Shown here: piece after piece, positions 57,414 through 64,000 of the stretch
How the letters are laid out: each line of letters starts with the position of its first letter
Position numbering within the stretch: position 1 is the first letter of the stretch
Source: Acidimicrobiia bacterium
Lineage (GTDB): Bacteria; Actinomycetota; Acidimicrobiia; IMCC26256; JAGNEX01
DNA length: 64,000 nucleotides
Reading direction: 5' to 3'
Assembly: GCA_020637365.1 (NCBI GenBank)
Contig: JACJWE010000002.1
Coordinates: 62,001 to 126,000, forward strand
Position numbers and translations under genes: made by a program
Notes under the pieces: model-generated
Databases searched by the model: none
Told to the model about the DNA's origin: nothing
The model's input: only the letters and a program-made list of their open reading frames with translations

Positions 57414-57956
57414 ATGCGCAGGCCCAGGCCCAGGTTGCTGACCGTACCGAGGGTCGCAGCGTTCCTCCTCGCCCTGCTCACAGCGTTGGCCGTCGCGGGT
57501 TGCAGCGGTTCGGATTCGGGCGATGACACCCCCGATACCCGACCCGTCGGGAGCTCATCATCCGATGAAGCGGTCGCTGCGATGGTCGAGTTCTATGTCA
57601 AAGACGGAACGTTCTCCCAGGAGCAGGCCCAGTGCATCGCCGATGCGGTCAAGGACGTCGTCGACGTGAACGCCTATCTCGAGTTCGTCAACGACCCGAA
57701 CTCCGGGGTGCCCGCTCTGACAGCGGAACAGACCAAAGCCCAATCCGATGCGGTGACCACCTGCGTCGAAAAATTTCCAACCGCGTCGACCAACCCGGGC
57801 GGGGCGCCAGCCTCAACCCCTGATGCCCAGCCAGCTGGCGACGACGCTGCGACGACGGTTCCATCGGTGCTGACACCCGAACCGCCCACCGTCGACGGGT
57901 CCGACGCCGACACGGCGACGACCGTGCTCGACGACTCACCCACGACCACCTCATAA
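57414..57956 (+). CDS. Small lipoprotein of unknown function
   Basis: About 180 residues from ATG 57414. The longer frame to 57276 lacks a sensible N-terminus, while this start gives a signal (RLLTVPRVAAFLLALLTALAVAGC) with lipobox AVAGC. A Ser/Asp linker precedes a helical core FYVKDGTFSQEQAQCIADAVKDVV with two cysteines (QCIAD, TTCVEK) that may pair. A Pro/Thr/Asp-rich tail follows. Unknown role in the envelope. Confidence 0.7.
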   Translation: MRRPRPRLLTVPRVAAFLLALLTALAVAGCSGSDSGDDTPDTRPVGSSSSDEAVAAMVEFYVKDGTFSQEQAQCIADAVKDVVDVNAYLEFVNDPNSGVPALTAEQTKAQSDAVTTCVEKFPTASTNPGGAPASTPDAQPAGDDAATTVPSVLTPEPPTVDGSDADTATTVLDDSPTTTS

Positions 57957-58114
57957 CGAACGAGACCTCATCATGAACGGGGCGATCACCACCTTGACAG
58001 ATAGGGCGGTCGAGACGACCTGTTCGGTGTTGGAAAGCGCGCAGCGACACCAGGCGGAGCGATAGATCAACGGTCACAACGACCCGCACCTCGTCGGCTC
58101 CCGAGACGTCGCTC

Positions 58115-60479
58115 ATGGCCACTACCCTGAGCGGATGCTCAACACCAGGTCTCTTCTGCGGCGCGCTTCAAATCGGTCTCGGCAAGCGCATGCCCACCAC
58201 CGACGGCCACCTCGAAGTACCGGGTATCACCGATCGAGTGCTGATCCGCCGGGACGCTTTTGGCATTCCCCACATCGATGCACGCAATGAACCCGATGCT
58301 TGGTACGCGTGGGGCTTTTGCCAAGGCCAAGACCGCGCCTTTCAGATCGAGACCCGTGTCCGCGTCGTCCGCGGACGCCTCGCCGAATTGATCGGCCCCG
58401 AAGGTCTGCCCGTTGACCGGTTGAGTCGACGCATGGGTTTGGCTCGGCACGCACAAGCCCAATACGAGGTGCTCAACGACCATGGTCGGTCGACCATCGA
58501 AGCGTTCTGCCGCGGTGTGATCGAAGGGTCTCGGATCGGGGCGACCCGCCGAGCACACGAGTTCCGCCTCCTCAACGTTCGCCCGACCCCACTAGAGCCC
58601 AGCGACGTACTCGGTTCGCTCGCCCTCGTGTCGTTTCTGCTCGCATCCAACTGGGATTCTGAGATCGGAAGGCTCAAAGTGCTTCAAGCCGATGGGCCAG
58701 ACGCGCTCAAGGCGCTTGATCCGACCTATCCAGAATGGCTGAGCATCATCTCGCGTCCCGGTGAGCCCGCCGCCCGCAGGTCTCGCACCTGATCGATGAA
58801 CTCGAAGGCTTTTTGAAGTTCACCGGCGTCGGTTCTGGATCGAACAACTGGGCGATCGCTGGGAGCCGCACGCGCGTCGGGACTGCCGATCGTCGCAAAC
58901 GACCCCATCTATCCTCGATCCTTCCGGCGCACTGGTATCTCGGCCACATCACGACCCCTGACTTCGAAGTGGCGGGAGCGTCCATGGCGGGGACCCCGGT
59001 ATCGCGGTGGGCCATAACGAGAGCGTCGCTTGGGGCATCACCGCCGGTCAGGTCGACAACACCGACCTGTTCATCGAAGAGTTCAACGACGCCGGCGACC
59101 AGGTGCGCGGTCCCGAGGGTTGGGAACCCGTCGAACGCTGGTCTGAGACGATTCGGGTCAAAGGCTCAGATGACGTTCGTCTCGACATCGTCGAGACCGG
59201 TCGGGGTCCAGTCATCGGCGATGTCCTCGACCCGGACTGCGGGGCGCTCAGCATCAAAGCGACGTGGCTCGCCCCGCGAGACGCTCAAGGCATCCTGGTG
59301 ACCCACCTTGCCGATTCGCTGAACGATCTGTTTGACCGCATGGGCTATTGGCCGGGCCTCAGCATGAACGTCGTCGCTGGCGACGTCGACGGAGTGATCG
59401 GCTGGAAGCTGGTGGGTGATACTCCCCAACGCTCCGACGGTTTTGGCATTCTGCCGACCCCGCTTGGGACCCGACAGCGGGTTGGGCTGATGATCCGGTG
59501 CCGCCCTCTGATATGCCAACGTTGATCGCGCCGGAAGCGGGCTTCGTGACCACGGCAAACAACCGTGCCGTACCCGACGATTACCCAACCTTCATCACCC
59601 ATGACTGGCAGGACGCGTACCGAGCGACGCGAGCGACCGAGTTGCTCGAAGCCAAAACGGACTGGGATATCGACTCGACGCTGAGCATGCAGCTCGACCG
59701 GGTCAGCCTCGTCTGGCGCGATGTCCGCGCTGCCGTGGAGGCGGTGGACCCGTCGAACACCGCGGTCCGAGACGCGTTGCTGATCTTGAAGGGCTGGGAC
59801 GGTGACCTCGCGACCGACTCGACCGCGGCAAGCGTTTTCCAAGCGTTCCTATGGGACATCATCGGCCGCGCAGCGCGAGAAGGCCCCACGCTCTTATGAC
59901 TGGGCCATCGGCAGATCGATGTTTTCGCTCTTGCCCGCAGCGACGGTTGGTAGCCGCCGAATGCAGCACATCGTTCAGGTCATCGCCGAGCAGCCAGACG
60001 ATTGGTTCGCGTCGTCCACGTGGCCCCAAGAACTCGCGGGTGCACTCGGTCATGCCATTCAAGAATGCACCGCCCGCTTTGGTTCCGACACTGATCGGTG
60101 GCATTGGGGCCGTGTGCGACCCTTGACCCTGACCCATCCGGTCAGCAACGCATCGCCCCTGATGGCGAAGGCATTCGACGTTGGGCCTATCCCCTTTGGC
60201 GGTAGCGCACATACCCTCAACAACGGTGCCGTGCTCCCCTCGGACATCTGGGCGAACCCCTATGGGGTCGCGTCGATGCGGATGGTGTGCGAAGTCGGCC
60301 GGTGGAACTCGACCCGCTTCATTCTGGCTGGCGGCCAGAGCGGCAACCCGTGTTCACCGCATTACGACGACATGGTGCCGCTGTGGACCGCTGGTGACGG
60401 CGTATCGATCGCCTGGGGCGAAGACGCCGTTCGCTCGGCGACCGAATCGGCGCTGCAGCTGACGCCCGAAACGAGGTAG
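58115..60479 (+). pseudogene. Penicillin acylase (S45 Ntn-hydrolase) family gene, multiple frame breaks
   Basis: Parts of one acylase lie in alternating frames. The alpha-chain start LIRRDAFGIPHIDARNEPDAWYAWGFCQGQDR is followed by the beta-chain start GSGSNNWAIAG (nucleophile Ser). Then come VGHNESVAWGITAGQVDNTDL, SMNVVAGDVDGVIGWKLVGD, FVTTANNRAVPDD, and a C-terminal half QELAGALGHAIQECTARFG to NPYGVASMRMVCEVG. Breaks lie near 58790, 58870, 58920, 59000, 59490 and 59890. The start is 58115, or ATG 58135 with another shift. The family cleaves amides such as acyl-homoserine lactones. It may be decayed. Confidence 0.65.
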
Positions 60480-60543
60480 CGATGTCGCGCCGTCACCCAC
60501 AACTCGCTCAGGGGACCACCTGGTCGCCACTACCATGGCTGCC

Positions 60544-60966
60544 ATGAAGGTCACCGCAGCGATGATCGCCGACGCGGCGAGGGTAGAAAACGGCAGGCTC
60601 TATGTGCTCGGCGGCGCCTTTTCGGCCATCCGGGTCCGCAAGTTGCCCGCAGTGGTGCCAAGCGTTTCCGTCGTCCTCGTCATGGACGTACCGCCCGAAG
60701 ACCGGCATCGCGACCTGGACATCACCGTGTCGCTCATCGACGAAGACGGTCACGATGCCGGGCGTACTGCGACGACTCGTTTGCGGGTAGGAACCCCAGC
60801 CAATGCGCGCCCTGGAGACGTGACGAACGTTCCTCTCGTCATCCCGTTTTTCAATCTCACCTTTCCCGAGGCGAAGGGATACGCCTTTTCTGTTCGCTTC
60901 GAAGACGACGAACTCGCACGGATCCGCTTACGGGTCGACCACACGGTCCCCGCCGGGACTTCCTAG
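60544..60966 (+). CDS. Conserved hypothetical, DUF6941-like
   Basis: About 140 residues from ATG 60544 (MKVTAAMIADAARVENGRLYVLGG); an ATG three codons upstream is also possible. Beta-rich, with VSVVLVMDVPPEDRHRDLDITVSLIDEDG and FFNLTFPEAKGYAFSVRFEDDE. It resembles a small family seen in actinobacteria whose function is unknown. No signal peptide or membrane segment. Confidence 0.65.
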   Translation: MKVTAAMIADAARVENGRLYVLGGAFSAIRVRKLPAVVPSVSVVLVMDVPPEDRHRDLDITVSLIDEDGHDAGRTATTRLRVGTPANARPGDVTNVPLVIPFFNLTFPEAKGYAFSVRFEDDELARIRLRVDHTVPAGTS

Positions 60967-60989
60967 CCCGCGCCGCCCCTGCTCCACGC

Positions 60990-61652
60990 ATGTACGACGA
61001 CGAATCGCTGCTCGAACTCGACCCGGTACGCCTTTGGCCGGTCACCGGCGGACCCACCGCCGAACGGGCGTTGCGGACCCGTGGGCGCAACACGATGAAC
61101 CGACTGTTGCGCGCTGGCATCGTGTGCTTCGCCCGGAAGGGATTCCACGGCACGCGCGTCGACGACATCGTCAAAGAAGCCGAGGCGTCCCACGGGACCT
61201 TCTATCTGTATTTCGCCAACAAAGATGAGCTCCTCGAGGCGCTCGCGCGCGCGGTGACTGCAGAACTCACCGTCCTCGCAGGTTCGCTACCCAAGCTCGA
61301 GCCGACGTCCACCGGCCGGGAGTCGCTTCGTGCGTGGCTGGCCGAATTCGCTGATATGTACCGGCTGTATCGCCCGATCTTGCGTGTCTGGACAGAAGCC
61401 GAAAACGACAACAACAGCTTCGGGCAGATCGGCAACACGGTCTTCCAGGCGTTGTCATCCGCCTTCGCAGAGGGCGCCCGGGTCGCGGCGAGTCCTGGAG
61501 TCGACCCCGAGGTTGCCGGCACAGCGTTGCTGGCGTTGGTCGAACGGTTCACCTACTTCACGGCGACCAACCAAATTCGGGTCGATGTGCCGACGTCGCT
61601 CGACACGCTGACATCGGTGATTCTGGGCTCGCTGTTCCCGCCAGGGGACTGA
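60990..61652 (+). CDS. TetR-family regulator
   Basis: 220 residues. The HTH lies at about 48-75 (GFHGTRVDDIVKEAEASHGTFYLYFANKDELL in part). The C-terminal domain (LRAWLAEFADMYRLYRPILRVWTEAEND) and the ending TALLALVERFTYFTATNQIRVDVPTSLDTLTS are paralogous to the TetR at 54718. It is a candidate repressor for one of the two operator types found near the acyl-CoA genes. Confidence 0.9.
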   Translation: MYDDESLLELDPVRLWPVTGGPTAERALRTRGRNTMNRLLRAGIVCFARKGFHGTRVDDIVKEAEASHGTFYLYFANKDELLEALARAVTAELTVLAGSLPKLEPTSTGRESLRAWLAEFADMYRLYRPILRVWTEAENDNNSFGQIGNTVFQALSSAFAEGARVAASPGVDPEVAGTALLALVERFTYFTATNQIRVDVPTSLDTLTSVILGSLFPPGD

Positions 61653-61795
61653 CGTTCCGACGCCGCTCGGCTCCGTCGTTACCGCATCGCAGACCGCTAT
61701 TTCCAACGGGTTGTATGTAGGGGTGTTGCCGAGTCGTTACGATGCAGCGAACGTTTTACAAATCTGTGCGTCAGCACGTTGGCCTGGGAGGGCTC

Positions 61796-62422
61796 ATGAC
61801 TAAACGTCTCTTGACAGCTTTGTTCGCCATGTCACTGGTTTTCGCGGCTTGCAGCAGCGACGACGATGACGATAGCGCCGACTCCACAACCACCGAAGCG
61901 GCCGCTGCGAGCGACACCACGACGGCGAACGACATGGACAGCGCCACCACCACCCACGACATGATGGACGCCACCAGCACGTCGGCTGGCGATGACATGG
62001 GTTCTGAAACCACGATGGCGGGTTCTGAAACCACGATGGCCGCCGAGGGTGAAGGGATCACTTTCGTGTCGCCCGACGGTCTTGACGACGAGCAGCAAGG
62101 TGCTGTCGACGTGTGGGACGAGTTTCTGACATCGGGAGCGACGAGCGGCGCTCAGGTCAAAGACTTGGTCCAAGACGGCGACGAAATCGAAGGCGTACTC
62201 GACGCGTTCATCAACAACGATCTCTCGAAGAACGTCGCAGTTACCGTCAAGGGCGTGGTCGTCGATGGCGACTCCGCTGCGTTGGACATGATCTTTGCTG
62301 TTCCTGGCCTTCCCGAAGCGCCGACGTCAGGTGAGTCGGTCAAGGTCGATGGTGAATGGAAGGTCGGCAAGTCGACCATCTGTGCGCTCGGTTCGATGAT
62401 CCAAACACCTTGCCCTTCCTAA
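61796..62422 (+). CDS. Lipoprotein of unknown function
   Basis: 208 residues from ATG 61796, which has GGGAGGG 4 bases upstream; the frame is open to 61742. Signal TKRLLTALFAMSLVFAAC with lipobox, then DDDDD, then a Thr/Asp/Met-rich linker with a duplicated ETTMAGSETTMA. The folded part (DVWDEFLTSGATSGAQVKDLV to VKVDGEWKVGKSTICAL) resembles small NTF2-like or low-molecular-weight antigen-type domains in size only. A strong hairpin follows. Confidence 0.75.
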   Translation: MTKRLLTALFAMSLVFAACSSDDDDDSADSTTTEAAAASDTTTANDMDSATTTHDMMDATSTSAGDDMGSETTMAGSETTMAAEGEGITFVSPDGLDDEQQGAVDVWDEFLTSGATSGAQVKDLVQDGDEIEGVLDAFINNDLSKNVAVTVKGVVVDGDSAALDMIFAVPGLPEAPTSGESVKVDGEWKVGKSTICALGSMIQTPCPS

Positions 62423-62504
62423 CGATGGGGTAGGCGACGGACGATGACGGTGGCTCTGGATTCCAGTCCACGACCACCGTCTCACTCAACGTCGTTCACA
62501 CACA

Positions 62505-62543
62505 GGTGAGGGGGTGGCCTCCGTCGGAGGCCACCCCCTCACC
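62505..62543. terminator. Strong bidirectional terminator hairpin
   Basis: GGTGAGGGGGTGGCCTCC (62505-62522), loop GTC, and the exact reverse complement (62526-62543): an 18-bp perfect stem between the convergent lipoprotein and ferredoxin genes. The T-run is minimal (ATTTC). Confidence 0.75.
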
Positions 62544-62582
62544 CATTTCACGTCCGGTGTCGACACCTTGCTGGCAGCGGTT

Positions 62583-62774
62583 TTAGCCTTCGATCGTGAT
62601 GGCCTGTTTGGGGCACAGCTGCGCGGCCATCGTCACTTGGGGTCGCAGCGACTCATCAGGGTTCTCGTCGAGGACGTAGAGCATGTCGTCGTCACGGACC
62701 TCAAAAACTTCGGGTGCTTGACTCATGCAGATTGCGTTCGACTCACAAAGGTCGTAGTCGACTTTGATATGCAT
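62583..62774 (-). CDS. Single-cluster ferredoxin
   Basis: 63 residues. CESNAIC and a C-terminal LCPKQAI give three or so cluster cysteines, with Asn at the variable ligand position of C-x2-X-x2-C. This is typical of actinomycete [3Fe-4S] or [4Fe-4S] ferredoxins that serve cytochromes P450. No P450 is in the window. ATG 62774 (MHIKVDYDLCESNA) is the normal start. It is divergent from the amidohydrolase across the operator at 63004. Confidence 0.92.
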   Translation of the reverse strand: MHIKVDYDLCESNAICMSQAPEVFEVRDDDMLYVLDENPDESLRPQVTMAAQLCPKQAITIEG

Positions 62775-63119
62775 CCGGGGTGCTCCTCATCTGTAGCGTC
62801 CGTTCGTCGGGCGCCCGTTGCCTCCAATCGTGACACATCGAACGATGTACTTGGAGCCGATGCGGTTGGAGGCTGCGTCGCAGAGCACGATCCGCCAGAC
62901 CTGTCGGTCACAACGAGAGTTCCGGGCAGTTGGCGGCACAAACGCTGTGTCACCGAAACACGGTTCACCGAGACCGTTCATTCGGGCAGAAGATCCCGAC
63001 TGCTAAAGTAGAACACGTTCTATTTTTCATTCGGCCTCTTTGCTCACTGACAAGCGAGCGCGGTCGAGCGAGGCCACGTCTGGCCGTTCCCGCTCGTTGC
63101 GGGTCTCCGAGGAGCACAT
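62775..63119. other. Divergent promoter region
   Basis: 345 bases between the ferredoxin and amidohydrolase genes with no gene. It contains the KstR-like site at 63004-63025. Confidence 0.6.
63004..63025. promoter_or_regulatory. KstR-like operator (site 3)
   Basis: AAAGTAGAAC-AC-GTTCTATTTT: the inner TAGAACACGTTCTA fits TnnAACnnGTTnnA exactly, and the outer bases extend symmetry like the 19213 palindrome. It lies about 95 bases before the amidohydrolase start and 230 before the ferredoxin start. Confidence 0.65.
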
Positions 63120-63989
63120 GTGGGATTTCCGACCGACGTTCCAGTCATAGATCTGATGATTCAGGTGCCATCGGGGCCCAGCCAGGACTGGTACGAGTTT
63201 CTCGCCCCCCTGTTGCGCGACCAGGAAAGCCAGGCATACAGCTTCCCGGCCGAATACATGTTCAAGAACGTTCCCAAGATCGACGAGTGCGATAACTACG
63301 TCGACTACCTGCTGGCAAAGATGGACCAGTTCAACATCGAACGCGGCATGATCACCGCTCGCCCCGAAAAAGAAGGTGCGCTCAGCGCCCTCCAACAACA
63401 CCCCGATCGGTTCTTTGCAAGTTTCGAAGTCAACCCAAACGAGGGCATGGACGCGGTGCGCAAGATTGCGCACATGAAAGAGACCTACGACATTAAGGCC
63501 GTCTCGTGCTTCCCCGCAGGGCTCAACCCGCAGGTCCCCATTAACGACAAGCGCATGTATCCGATCTACGCGAAGTGCGTCGAGCTGGATCTGCCGTTCT
63601 TCGTGACCGCTGGCGTGCCGGGACCCCGTGTTCCTTTTGCATGCCAAAAGGTTGAGCTGCTCGACGAGGTCTGCTGGTGGTTTCCAGAACTGACGATCGT
63701 CACACGTCATGGTTGCGAACCGTGGACCGAACTCGCGGTCAAACTCCTACTGAAATGGCCCAATCTGTATTACTCAACGTCCGCTTTCGCGCCGCGCTAC
63801 TACCCAACGGACATCGTCAATTTCGCCAACAGCAGGGGCGCAGACAAGGTTATGTACGCTGGCTATTTCCCAATGGGACTCTCACTCGACCGAATCTTTT
63901 CCGAAATGCCTGACGTGCCATTTAACGATGACGTCTGGCCAAAATTCTTGCGAGAGAATGCGCTTCGAGTGCTAAAGCTCGACCAATAG
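63120..63989 (+). CDS. Amidohydrolase family 2 (ACMSD-like) protein
   Basis: 289 residues from GTG 63120. The chain follows the ACMSD barrel (RFFASFEVNPNEGMDAVRKI; YPIYAKCVELDLPFFVTAGVPGPR; ELTIVTRHGCEPWTELAVKLL). However, the N-terminal metal pair reads DLMIQV instead of DxHxH, and the final GSDxP reads YAGYFPMG. Only the central His (RHG) is evident. It may be a decarboxylase relative with altered chemistry or a non-catalytic member. It sits behind a KstR-like site. Confidence 0.75.
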   Translation: MGFPTDVPVIDLMIQVPSGPSQDWYEFLAPLLRDQESQAYSFPAEYMFKNVPKIDECDNYVDYLLAKMDQFNIERGMITARPEKEGALSALQQHPDRFFASFEVNPNEGMDAVRKIAHMKETYDIKAVSCFPAGLNPQVPINDKRMYPIYAKCVELDLPFFVTAGVPGPRVPFACQKVELLDEVCWWFPELTIVTRHGCEPWTELAVKLLLKWPNLYYSTSAFAPRYYPTDIVNFANSRGADKVMYAGYFPMGLSLDRIFSEMPDVPFNDDVWPKFLRENALRVLKLDQ

Positions 63990-64000
63990 GGCTCGGAAGC

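Noticed and set aside
1..64000. tRNA or rRNA genes
   Set aside because: No T-loop/anticodon arrangement or rRNA-like stretch was recognised by eye; a covariance search would settle it.

Overview
The window is high-GC DNA from an actinomycete-like bacterium. The gene content suggests a member of class Acidimicrobiia: many acyl-CoA dehydrogenase pairs, TetR repressors, an LLM flavin oxidoreductase, a single-cluster ferredoxin and short TTT/DDD-rich lipoproteins. That assignment is inference from protein families; no rRNA or tRNA gene was seen.

Layout. 0-3.4 kb, minus strand: a trehalose module with otsA followed by an OtsB-GH15 fusion that runs off the left edge. 4.3-7.1 kb: an ABC exporter whose ATPase carries an unusual His/Asp/Asn repeat tail translationally coupled to its permease. 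8.2-17.9 kb: two pairs of AlgI-like MBOAT O-acyltransferase plus AlgJ/AlgX-like membrane protein, interleaved with a histidine phosphatase, an enoyl-CoA hydratase and a DUF167 gene. A third, heavily frameshifted pair lies at 44.1-47.3 kb. 17.8-19.1 kb: divergent DsbB-like and Gmad2-LysM genes. 19.2-21.7 kb: an acyl-CoA dehydrogenase pair behind a perfect palindrome. 23-29 kb: a membrane sulfatase-fold protein, two lipoproteins and a UDP-glucuronate decarboxylase-like epimerase. 29-43 kb: a catabolic block with a NIPSNAP-like protein, a TPP-enzyme-like gene, an SDR, a degenerate and an intact acyl-CoA ligase, an LLM oxidoreductase, an aldehyde dehydrogenase and a second acyl-CoA dehydrogenase pair. 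47.3-49.5 kb: a 726-residue protein of unknown function. 49.9-64 kb: SDR, isochorismatase-fold protein, thioesterase, glpD, enoyl-CoA hydratase, two paralogous TetR regulators, a third acyl-CoA ligase, lipoproteins, a broken penicillin-acylase gene, a ferredoxin and an ACMSD-like amidohydrolase.

How it works together. Two themes dominate: building and acylating extracellular polysaccharide, and degrading CoA-linked lipid or alicyclic acids. The catabolic genes appear to share two palindromic operator types. One is a KstR-like AGAAC-N2-GTTCT box at about 19.2, 32.35 and 63.0 kb. The other is TGAC-N6-GTCA at about 35.96, 38.73 and 43.04 kb. This suggests two repressor-controlled regulons.

Other structure. 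Two copies of a ~164-bp element with ~19-bp terminal inverted repeats lie at 4.03 and 21.77 kb and look like an undescribed MITE. Many spacers hold C/A-rich, T-poor minisatellites. About twenty reading-frame breaks fit single-base deletions, including six in one gene and one in a C-run. I think long-read deletion errors explain most of these, so several broken genes may be intact in the organism.
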